This document shows positions 1 through 6,251 of a stretch of DNA of 30,032 nt, in pieces. The DNA comes from a virus. Position 1 is the first letter of the stretch, and every line of letters begins with the position of its first letter. The DNA is taken from IMG/VR virus record IMGVR_UViG_3300018080_000453, positions 1 to 30,032 of that record. The stretch is one strand, 5' to 3'. A program made the translations under genes and the position numbers. The notes under the pieces are model-generated. The model saw nothing but the letters and a program-made list of their open reading frames with translations. It searched no databases and was not told where the DNA came from.

Positions 1-2
1 CT

Positions 3-206
3 ACTATAACTGAGACTATAACAAAAACTATAACTCCTACTATAACTGAAACTATAACAGAAACTATAACTCCTACTATAACTGAAACTATAACTGAGAC
101 TATAACAGAAACTATAACTCCTACTATAACTGAGACTATAACAAAAACTATAACTCCTACTATAACTGAAACTATAACAGAAACTATAACTCCTACTATA
201 ACTCCT
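3..206 (+). repeat. 12-bp in-frame tandem repeat (17 units, T-I-T-x)
   Basis: Seventeen contiguous units of consensus ACTATAACWNNN encode T-I-T-x. The fourth codon varies among GAG/GAA, AAA and CCT. There is a higher-order period of 120 bp (ten units): bases 1-83 are identical to 121-203. The array may extend left of the window. Confidence 0.95.
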
Positions 207-284
207 ACAGCTACTGCAGTTCCAACTTTAGAAGGACCAGGAGATGCGTATCCGCATATATTAAGAATGTGGTATTGGCAATAA
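3..284 (+). CDS. C-terminal end of a Thr/Ile-rich repeat protein (5' part outside window)
   Basis: An open frame runs in from the left edge and ends at TAA 282-284. It reads 17 tetrapeptides of the form T-I-T-x (x = E, K or P), followed by PTATAVPTLEGPG and the ending HILRMWYWQ. The start lies outside the window. Thr/Pro-rich repeats of this kind are usually flexible or beta-structured linkers in surface-exposed virion proteins. The aromatic C-terminal tail after the repeat could be an anchoring or capping segment. Its place just upstream of tail genes fits a virion component such as a head decoration or fibre, but that is inference. The catalytic or binding part is not visible, so no function is assigned. 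Confidence 0.7.
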   Translation, partial: TITETITKTITPTITETITETITPTITETITETITETITPTITETITKTITPTITETITETITPTITPTATAVPTLEGPGDAYPHILRMWYWQ

Positions 285-305
285 AATAAAAGGAGGTAGA
301 AAACA

Positions 306-668
306 ATGAGTGTAAATCAAAAGATTACAATTCAGTTAGAAGTTTACAATGGAGAAAACAAGAGGGTTGATTTTGAAAACAAGGTTTATGAAGTAGTTAT
401 TCAAGATGGAAAATTCCATGATGAATTTGACCTTGATAAAAGCACAGCAGATAAAGAAATTACATTCCCTGAAACAGCTCTTGATTTTCTTCTTATATGG
501 GTTAACGGCTCTATTAAGATGAGAATTAATGATATAGCCAATGATCAAATAGAGATCAAAGATTTTTATGCTGTATCTTCTGCTGGAATAAATAAGATTT
601 TTCTTACTAATGAAAGTGCAGATACAGACGTAAATGTTAAGTATTATCTAGCTAAGAAAACTACATAA
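306..668 (+). CDS. Hypothetical virion-region protein, beta-rich
   Basis: A 120-aa protein with a strong ribosome binding site (AGGAGG at 291-296) and ATG 306. The sequence alternates polar and hydrophobic residues (KITIQLEVYN, KVYEVVIQDG) and ends ADTDVNVKYYLAKKTT. This suggests a small beta-sandwich, with no signal peptide, membrane segment or cysteine. The segment LLIWVNGSIKMRIND resembles the beta-hairpins of small phage attachment modules. It is followed after 11 bases by the next gene and is probably co-transcribed with it. I do not recognise the family. A head-fibre or adaptor role is possible from context only. Confidence 0.8.
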   Translation: MSVNQKITIQLEVYNGENKRVDFENKVYEVVIQDGKFHDEFDLDKSTADKEITFPETALDFLLIWVNGSIKMRINDIANDQIEIKDFYAVSSAGINKIFLTNESADTDVNVKYYLAKKTT

Positions 669-679
669 GGAGGTTTGGT

Positions 680-1195
680 ATGGGACAACCTCTACCTGGA
701 CCAGATGCAGCTCCGTCTCCTGAACATAGCACTGGATATACGGAGAGACAATATGAGTTGCTTACAAAATGTAAAGCGGTAATTCCAAAATCGTTTTTAA
801 GAGAGGCTGATGATCCAAAGATTCTTTCATATATTCAACTTGTGGTTGATGATATAAATTATGTTCCACCACTAACTGATTATCTTGTTGAGAATATTCC
901 TCCTTTCTTTGATACAATAATTGTGTTAGGAGTTAATGCATACACATTATTATTTCAAATGCAGAAATGGTCTTTGGAAGATTTTACATATACAAACAAT
1001 GGATTAACTGTGACTTTAGACCGTGTGACTAAAATTAAAACTCCTTATGATGAATTTCTTAAGTTGTATATGGATAAGACTAAAGCAATTAAGAGAAATA
1101 GAATGTCTAAGATGGTTTTAGCTACTCCAAGAAATCAACATATGCTTGGTCAGTTCTTGAAAATTACTCTGGGTTCTGGATTTTCATGGAGGTAA
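680..1195 (+). CDS. Hypothetical protein, alpha/beta, conserved-looking neck/tail region gene
   Basis: A 171-aa protein, ATG 680 after AAGGAGG (667-673). The N-terminus is Pro-rich and probably disordered (GQPLPGPDAAPSPEHS). It is followed by a compact segment with PKSFLREADDPKILSYIQLVVDD and a hydrophobic stretch around IIVLGVNAYTLLFQMQ. The C-terminus contains a basic stretch (MDKTKAIKRNRMSKM). There is no catalytic motif or signal peptide. Position upstream of the tail genes suggests a structural or assembly protein of the head-tail junction, but I cannot place the family. Confidence 0.78.
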   Translation: MGQPLPGPDAAPSPEHSTGYTERQYELLTKCKAVIPKSFLREADDPKILSYIQLVVDDINYVPPLTDYLVENIPPFFDTIIVLGVNAYTLLFQMQKWSLEDFTYTNNGLTVTLDRVTKIKTPYDEFLKLYMDKTKAIKRNRMSKMVLATPRNQHMLGQFLKITLGSGFSWR

Positions 1196-1200
1196 AATTG

Positions 1201-1356
1201 ATGCCTATAGGAATTTATAAAAGAACAAAATTTCATAAAGATATAACATCTAAAACAATTAAAAATATTTCAAAGAAAATGATATCACAGTATGATATAC
1301 AATGGAATTTTATAAGAAATATATTTTCAAGGCTTAACGAAAATTGGGAGAATTAA
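1201..1356 (+). CDS. Small basic hypothetical protein (51 aa)
   Basis: A 51-aa reading frame begins MPIGIYKRTKFHKD and ends at TAA 1354-1356, immediately before the next ATG (1357). A GGAGG ribosome binding site at 1189-1193 lies inside the end of the upstream gene, spaced about 7 bases from ATG 1201. The frame exactly fills the gap between its neighbours, which supports it being real. The product is Lys/Ile-rich and probably helical, with no recognised domain. Confidence 0.65.
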   Translation: MPIGIYKRTKFHKDITSKTIKNISKKMISQYDIQWNFIRNIFSRLNENWEN

Positions 1357-1638
1357 ATGGAAATAATAAGTAAAGAAGACAGATTAAAAAAACTGCGAAG
1401 ATGTATGATAAGTGCAAAAAGACATTTTCATTATTATTATGATCATATGATTGTCGCAGAGGCTTTAATAGAGGCTGGATTTGCAGAAGCTTTATTGAAT
1501 AATCCTTTTATTAGGAATGCTATAAGTTTATTAGCTCCATTTGTATCTAACAGAAAAATAAAAGAAGCATTAAAACTTCTTGAAGAAGGAATTAAAGAAG
1601 AAGGGGAAAAACATGCTAAAAAAACTGGTTGGGTATAG
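1357..1638 (+). CDS. Hypothetical helical protein (93 aa)
   Basis: A 93-aa protein whose ATG abuts the previous stop; GGGAG at about 1347 can act as its ribosome binding site. It is mainly helical: a basic N-terminus (KEDRLKKLRRCMISAKRHFHYYYDHM), a hydrophobic middle (IRNAISLLAPFV) and a charged C-terminal helix (KEALKLLEEGIKEEGEKHAKK). The His/Tyr cluster HFHYYYDH is distinctive but matches no motif I know. The single moderately hydrophobic stretch is too short for a sure membrane helix. Function unknown. Confidence 0.72.
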   Translation: MEIISKEDRLKKLRRCMISAKRHFHYYYDHMIVAEALIEAGFAEALLNNPFIRNAISLLAPFVSNRKIKEALKLLEEGIKEEGEKHAKKTGWV

Positions 1639-1650
1639 GAGGTGATTTAA

Positions 1651-1980
1651 ATGTCTAAAGATAAACCTAATGTAGTATCAACAGCAATTAGTAATGCAGT
1701 TGATAAAACTGTTGAAATTACTCAAAAAGCTCAACAAATAGTTTTACCTGGGTCTGGTAGAAGGAAAATGTTTTTATGTATTATTGGTGTTGGATGCTTG
1801 ACTTATTTAATTGAAAAGATGATAGCAAAAGGAAACATGGATACGGTAATAATTTGGAGTGTATGTTGTTTAGCAGGCATCATAGCATTCTTTTTTGGAT
1901 TTAATATTTTTGGAGATCATCTTGGAGAAATTATAGCAGAAAAATTCTTTGGAAAAGGAAAGAAGAATAAAAATGGCTGA
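1651..1980 (+). CDS. Small membrane protein with two transmembrane helices
   Basis: A 109-aa protein, ATG 1651 behind AGGAGGTGA. A polar N-terminus of about 40 residues is followed by two hydrophobic helices, KMFLCIIGVGCLTYLIEKM (about 44-62) and VIIWSVCCLAGIIAFFFGF (about 72-90), and a Lys-rich tail (FFGKGKKNKNG). Two helices and a positive C-terminus are holin-like. The gene sits far from the other lysis candidates, though, so an accessory membrane role is equally possible. Its last codons overlap the start of the next gene. Confidence 0.78.
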   Translation: MSKDKPNVVSTAISNAVDKTVEITQKAQQIVLPGSGRRKMFLCIIGVGCLTYLIEKMIAKGNMDTVIIWSVCCLAGIIAFFFGFNIFGDHLGEIIAEKFFGKGKKNKNG

Positions 1981-2998
1981 TGAATTCAAAATAATTATAG
2001 ATCTTACAAAGAATATAGATCCTGATTCTACAATAGAATATGACCCTATTTATGGAGGAATTTATAAAGGGGCTTATAATGGTGTTAAAGTATCATGGAT
2101 ACCAGCTACTGACATAGGATTAGAAGGATATAACGTTTATATTGGATTATCTGAACTTCAGAAATATAAAGTAAATAAAGATAGTCTTATAACAGCTGCT
2201 GAATTAGAATTTGCTCTTCCATTATTTCCTAAAGATATTATATTTTATTTTTGGATAGGAAAAGTAGTTAATGGAATAGAGACTATAATGAACGAAGAGC
2301 CTTATACTACTTATAAATCTCATGAAGATAAGGTTTTTGATTCAAATATAAACCCAATAGAAATAAGTGAAACATATCCAGCTTCAGAAAATATAAATTG
2401 GCAGATGGGTCTTTTAAAAGATAGGATGCTTGATGATGCAAGGTTTCAATTACAAAATAGTGGAGTAGATTGTGATGTATATAAAAGAAGGTGGGGAACA
2501 CACAAGCCTTTTGGAATTCCGTGTGCCTGCACTGAAAGTGTTGTAAGAGACGAAGATGACCCTAATTATCAGGAAAAAACTGATCCAGACTTTCAAGGAA
2601 GAGATAAATGCCCATTGTGTTTTGGAACAGGAATAATAGGAGGATTTTACCCACCTATAAGGATTAAGATAAATTTTAATTTAACTCCTCCAAAAAGTAA
2701 AGAGTTAGTTCCATATGGTTTAAAAGTCACACAACTATATGATGCTTGGACAACAAGAGACCCAAAATTAAGATCAGAAGATCTTATAGTAAGAACAAGT
2801 GATGGAGATAGATTTATTTTAGGAGCTGATGTAGCAAGGCCTCCTTTCAGAGGAGTTGATATATTTCAAACATTTACATTAATATTATTGAGGCAAGAAG
2901 ATATAAGGCAGCTTGTATCTTTAGAAAACATAAATGCAGCATTAGCAAAATTACAAGATCCAAGTTATAATACATTAAATAATACTAACGAATTGTGA
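1973..2998 (+). CDS. Virion-associated protein with FN3-like N-terminus and zinc-ribbon-like Cys cluster
   Basis: I place the start at ATG 1973 (MADEFKII), giving 341 aa and an 8-base overlap with the upstream gene; a TTG at 1949 is possible but lacks a well-spaced ribosome binding site. Residues about 15-110 look like a fibronectin type III fold (GVKVSWIPATD, LEGYNVYIG, DIIFYFWIG). A later segment holds cysteines C167, C184, C186, C213 and C216. The last pair is in CPLCFGTG, the CxxCxGxG pattern of zinc ribbons and DnaJ-type zinc modules. The rest is beta-rich (IRIKINFNLTPP, DRFILGADVARPPFRG). The family is unknown to me; a neck or baseplate-side structural protein is likely from context. 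Confidence 0.8.
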   Translation: MADEFKIIIDLTKNIDPDSTIEYDPIYGGIYKGAYNGVKVSWIPATDIGLEGYNVYIGLSELQKYKVNKDSLITAAELEFALPLFPKDIIFYFWIGKVVNGIETIMNEEPYTTYKSHEDKVFDSNINPIEISETYPASENINWQMGLLKDRMLDDARFQLQNSGVDCDVYKRRWGTHKPFGIPCACTESVVRDEDDPNYQEKTDPDFQGRDKCPLCFGTGIIGGFYPPIRIKINFNLTPPKSKELVPYGLKVTQLYDAWTTRDPKLRSEDLIVRTSDGDRFILGADVARPPFRGVDIFQTFTLILLRQEDIRQLVSLENINAALAKLQDPSYNTLNNTNEL

Positions 2999-3005
2999 GG
3001 ATAAG

Positions 3006-4841
3006 ATGGACGGAGCTTATATATCACCTACAAATGAAGTATACAAAGTTGGAGATGATCATTTAGAATGGCTTTACAAAAATATTGATGAAGTAAAGCC
3101 TTATATTTCAGAATATTTATATGAACAAATAAATTCAGCTAAAAATTTTAAACAAGCTTCAGATAATGTTGTAGATGCTGAAATAGAATTATTGAGCGAT
3201 GGCTGGTCTTGGATAAGAGATTTTGGAAAAATAATTGGAATAACAACACATAAAAATTCTGACTTAGCTTTTATTCAAGATTTAATTTCTCCATATATAG
3301 AAGAGAAGAAAAAAATAGATATAAGTGATTATGACACTAAAGAAAATTGGATAGTAATACCTGATATGATTTTAAAAGATGGCATAGCTATTATTATGGA
3401 AAAATATGAAAGGGGAGTATATGCTATGGAAGCAAAATTTGAAGTAAAACCAATACAGATTAAGAGGCAAGATGAATCTGTTTATGAAACTTTATCTGTA
3501 GTTGAGTTTAACGATGGGCATAGTCATATAATTTCTGATGATAATTGTTGGTTAATTGTAAACGGCGGAGGGACATCAAAATATATTTTTGATGAAGCTA
3601 TGGGAGTATTAAGATTTCTTCCTGATAAACCTAGTGAATATCAACCTTTACAAAAAGCTTTGTTTAGTTATATAGGATATTCTGAAGAAGAAGCAAATTT
3701 TTTAATATCAAAAGGAATTACATTAGAAGAAGCAAAGAAAACTAAATATCCTAAAAAAGGATTTATACCAAGAGAAATGCCTTATGCTCTTCCAAAAGAA
3801 GAGAGAAAGAAAGCTGAGAAATATTGGCCAAAAGGATCTAAAAAAGAAATATTAGTAATTCATTCAGAAAAAGAAAAAAAAATATCTTCCAAAAATACAA
3901 ATTATGAGACTCAAGCATATTGGATTGACCCAAATAATAAAATTTATGATTTGTTGTCAGGGAGTCACATAAGTTGGGTTTTTGATAATAAAAAGTTGGT
4001 ATTATCTTTTATTCCAGATTCTGAAATTATAAAAAATATAAAAAGTGAAGAGCCTAAAAATGAACAAGAGATTATAGATGAATTAATTAATAATGGTTTT
4101 ATACGAGTACTGTTTCATAAGGGTGAAGTTAATTTGGAATATGCTGACCTTACTAATAGTGTAGAGATTGTTGAAGATTTGATAATAAAAAATAAACCTA
4201 AAAGAATTATTATTGAAGATGTGGGGAGTATAAGTTGGGAAAAATTTAAAGATAACAATTTTAAAATTAAAGCTAAAAATGAAAAACATAAATATGGTTG
4301 TATGATGGTTTATATGCCAAAAGAAATAGCGGATATAATAAGAAAATATGCTAAAGAGAATATAAGTAAAAATCAAGTTTTTGATGGGGATGATGCTCCA
4401 GGAAAAGGAGGATATCAGCAAGATATTCATACTACGGTAAAATTTGGATTATTTGAAAAAGATCCTTCAAAATTAGTTGATCATATTAAACCATGTAAAG
4501 CAAAATTAGGACCTATTAAAAAGTTTGCCGATCCAAAAAAGCCTTATGATGTTGTAGTATGTAATATAGATTCTCCTGAACTTTATGAAATGAATTATAA
4601 TATATGTGATAATTTTGATAATGTTCAGACATATAAGTATGATCCTCACGTCACTCTTGCTTATGTAAAGAAAGGTGAATGTGAAAATCTTATAGGTAAT
4701 TTTGTCTTTCCAGAAGAGGGTATGGGACAAGAGAAACAAATTAGTCTTAAAGATTTTTATTATTCTACTCAAGATGGAAAGAAATTTAATATTGATGCTG
4801 AAACTAAGGAGATAATTGATGGAAAAGATGACGAAGATTGA
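3006..4841 (+). CDS. Multidomain protein: duplicated phage domain plus C-terminal 2H phosphoesterase domain
   Basis: A 611-aa protein. Two copies of one domain are visible. Copy one (about 3-115) starts AYISPTNEVYKVGDDHLEWL and continues LLSDGWSWIRDFG. Copy two (about 302-410) starts AYWIDPNNKIYDLLSGSHISW and continues LINNGFIRVLFHKGE. This domain resembles an unnamed domain often seen in phage proteins, with a pattern like W-I-x-P-x-G-K then G-W-I-R-I-R. The C-terminal part (about 455-600) carries H475-T-T-V and H548-V-T-L, the paired HxT motifs of the 2H/LigT phosphoesterase superfamily, which act on 2',3'-cyclic or 2'-5' phosphodiester bonds. The substrate is unknown. The middle (about 230-285) is Lys/Glu-rich. 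It might be packaged with the virion or act on cell nucleotides. Confidence 0.85.
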   Translation: MDGAYISPTNEVYKVGDDHLEWLYKNIDEVKPYISEYLYEQINSAKNFKQASDNVVDAEIELLSDGWSWIRDFGKIIGITTHKNSDLAFIQDLISPYIEEKKKIDISDYDTKENWIVIPDMILKDGIAIIMEKYERGVYAMEAKFEVKPIQIKRQDESVYETLSVVEFNDGHSHIISDDNCWLIVNGGGTSKYIFDEAMGVLRFLPDKPSEYQPLQKALFSYIGYSEEEANFLISKGITLEEAKKTKYPKKGFIPREMPYALPKEERKKAEKYWPKGSKKEILVIHSEKEKKISSKNTNYETQAYWIDPNNKIYDLLSGSHISWVFDNKKLVLSFIPDSEIIKNIKSEEPKNEQEIIDELINNGFIRVLFHKGEVNLEYADLTNSVEIVEDLIIKNKPKRIIIEDVGSISWEKFKDNNFKIKAKNEKHKYGCMMVYMPKEIADIIRKYAKENISKNQVFDGDDAPGKGGYQQDIHTTVKFGLFEKDPSKLVDHIKPCKAKLGPIKKFADPKKPYDVVVCNIDSPELYEMNYNICDNFDNVQTYKYDPHVTLAYVKKGECENLIGNFVFPEEGMGQEKQISLKDFYYSTQDGKKFNIDAETKEIIDGKDDED

Positions 4842-5109
4842 AGTGAATCCTGACACAAAGATAAAAGATTTAAATCCAATTCTTATAGATGGTATTAAAT
4901 CAGGCAAATCAACAGATGAAATTATGAAAATATTTAATGTTCATGGAACTGAATGTGAAATATATAGTAGAGTAGTAGGGTTTTTTAGACCAGTTAAAAT
5001 GTGGAATGCAGGAAAGCAAGAAGAATATAAAGATCGAGTTGAGTTTGACCCGAAAATATTTCTAAAGGAGGTAAAACAAAAATGCCAGCACCGTTACAGG
5101 GGCAAATAA
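4819..5109 (+). CDS. Mini-protein resembling the glycyl-radical C-terminus of anaerobic ribonucleotide reductase (NrdD)
   Basis: ATG 4819 is chosen because AAGGAG (4806-4811) lies 7 bases upstream; a TTG at 4816 is less likely. The 96-aa product overlaps the upstream gene by 23 bases. Residues about 53-82 read IYSRVVGFFRPV then WNAGKQEEYKDR, closely recalling the end of class III NrdD, where the radical glycine sits in an RV-x-GY context followed by W-N-x-GK-x-E-x-K-x-R. The CxxC zinc pairs that precede this loop in NrdD are absent; only single cysteines remain. It may be a detached or repurposed fragment. Similarity is judged by memory of the family, so the call is tentative. Confidence 0.6.
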   Translation: MEKMTKIEVNPDTKIKDLNPILIDGIKSGKSTDEIMKIFNVHGTECEIYSRVVGFFRPVKMWNAGKQEEYKDRVEFDPKIFLKEVKQKCQHRYRGK

Positions 5110-5336
5110 AAGCTGATATTGAAGCAGCTCTTATTGCTAAAGGGTTTACTGAAAAAGAGATTAAAGAAGATGGTACAACTATAGATACAGGAAGATTGCA
5201 CCCAGATCAGTTAAAATTTGTAGAAGCTATATCAGAAGGAATACATAATTCATGGACTAAATGGCAAGCAACTCAGTCAGTGACTGTGATAGGAGTTCAA
5301 GTTGGGTCAGGAGTAGCTGGAGGAACATTACCATAG
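5082..5336 (+). CDS. Small structural-type protein (84 aa)
   Basis: An 84-aa protein, ATG 5082 after AAAGGAGG (5066-5073), overlapping the upstream gene by 28 bases. A helical N-terminal two-thirds (IKADIEAALIAKGFTEKEI, LHPDQLKFVEAISEGI) leads to a Gly/Val/Ser-rich end (VTVIGVQVGSGVAGGTLP). Short phage proteins with a helix plus this kind of glycine-rich tail occur among head-tail and tail genes. I do not recognise a specific family. Its place directly before tail completion and sheath genes suggests a virion or assembly role. Confidence 0.75.
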   Translation: MPAPLQGQIKADIEAALIAKGFTEKEIKEDGTTIDTGRLHPDQLKFVEAISEGIHNSWTKWQATQSVTVIGVQVGSGVAGGTLP

Positions 5337-5377
5337 ATTAGTTATATATCTATATTATATAAAGGAGAATAAAGTAA

Positions 5378-5992
5378 ATGTTGCAGAGCAATATACAATA
5401 CGTATTTTTTTATTCTAATTATATAAAGAAAGCATTTACAAGAGCATTAAGAGCCGCTTTTGAAGATGAGAATGTTGTTCCTCCACAATATCGCTTCAGT
5501 AGGAAGCATACAGATAGACAAATTTTTATTTGGAGAGATTATCCAAGAAGAAATTTAAGATTTCCACAAATTGTTGTGACAACACACGCTGGAGATCTTT
5601 CAATGACTTATGTTGGAGAAGAGTATTCAAATAAAATTGAAGAAAATCCAGAAAGAATTGAAGGACCAACAACAGCACCTGGATATTTGTTTAGTGGATT
5701 CTTAAAAATAAATGTTGAAATTGAAGTAGTTTGTAAATCTTTAAGAGACATTGAAAATATATTTGATCTAACAGCGTTCTTTGTAAGGCATGTATTTAGA
5801 AAAAACTTTTATGAAAATAATATAGCTTACACTGATATTAGCCAAACTGGACAAATGTTTGAAGATGGACTTTATAAAAATAAGTTAATGATAAATGTCC
5901 ATACTGAGTATAATAATATAGTTCCAGAAAGTTTATATGAAACAATAAATAAAGTTTTTGTTGGAATAACTCCAGTAACGAGTTTTGAATAG
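5378..5992 (+). CDS. Putative tail completion / tail terminator protein
   Basis: A 204-aa protein, ATG 5378 behind AAAGGAG. Mixed alpha/beta: a basic N-terminal helix (YIKKAFTRALRAAF), a core with RQIFIWRDYPRRNLRFPQIVVTTHAGDLSM, then beta strands (FLKINVEIEVVCKS) and a helix (IENIFDLTAFFVRHVFRKNF). The alternation of strands and helices and the size fit tail terminator or connector proteins, which cap the tail and bind the neck. In related contractile phages such a gene lies just before the sheath gene, as here. The assignment rests on position and fold impression, not on a diagnostic motif. Confidence 0.65.
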   Translation: MLQSNIQYVFFYSNYIKKAFTRALRAAFEDENVVPPQYRFSRKHTDRQIFIWRDYPRRNLRFPQIVVTTHAGDLSMTYVGEEYSNKIEENPERIEGPTTAPGYLFSGFLKINVEIEVVCKSLRDIENIFDLTAFFVRHVFRKNFYENNIAYTDISQTGQMFEDGLYKNKLMINVHTEYNNIVPESLYETINKVFVGITPVTSFE

Positions 5993-6000
5993 GAGATAAA

Positions 6001-6237
6001 ATGTATAAGTTAAAAAACAAAACATCGATGCCACTTGCAATACAAGGTAATACAGTGATGGGAAAAGGAACTTTAATAATTAAAATAATAGATCCACAAA
6101 TTGATGATTTAATGCAAAGTGGTATTGTAAAAGTTGTGACATTGAAAGAAGCAAGAAGGCAAGAAAAAAAGAAAGAAGAAACTAAAGAAGATAAAAAAGA
6201 TAAAAAGAAAGATGATAAAAAAGATAACATAATTTAA
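6001..6237 (+). CDS. Small protein with highly charged Lys/Glu/Asp tail, upstream of sheath
   Basis: A 78-aa protein, ATG 6001 with GGAGAT just upstream. Residues 1-50 form a small beta-rich domain (LAIQGNTVMGKGTLIIKIID). Residues about 50-76 are almost only K, E, D and R and are probably disordered or a single charged helix. Similar small genes precede sheath genes in other myoviruses, sometimes as assembly helpers, but I cannot name the family. The strong AAGGAGG for the sheath gene overlaps its stop region. Confidence 0.72.
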   Translation: MYKLKNKTSMPLAIQGNTVMGKGTLIIKIIDPQIDDLMQSGIVKVVTLKEARRQEKKKEETKEDKKDKKKDDKKDNII

Positions 6238-6251
6238 GGAGGTAATTTAAA

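Noticed and set aside
3006-3300. N-terminal region as a signal peptide or membrane segment
   Set aside because: No hydrophobic stretch of sufficient length in residues 1-100.
4083-4907. Minus-strand ORFs at 4083-4430 and 4506-4907
   Set aside because: Opposite to the well-supported 611-aa gene, Phe/Ile/Ser-rich as expected for antisense of AT-rich coding DNA, no ribosome binding site.
5337-5377. Promoter before the tail completion gene
   Set aside because: TATATT/TATATAA occurs, but the -35 match (TTACCA) is weak and the stretch is only an AT-rich 41-base gap.
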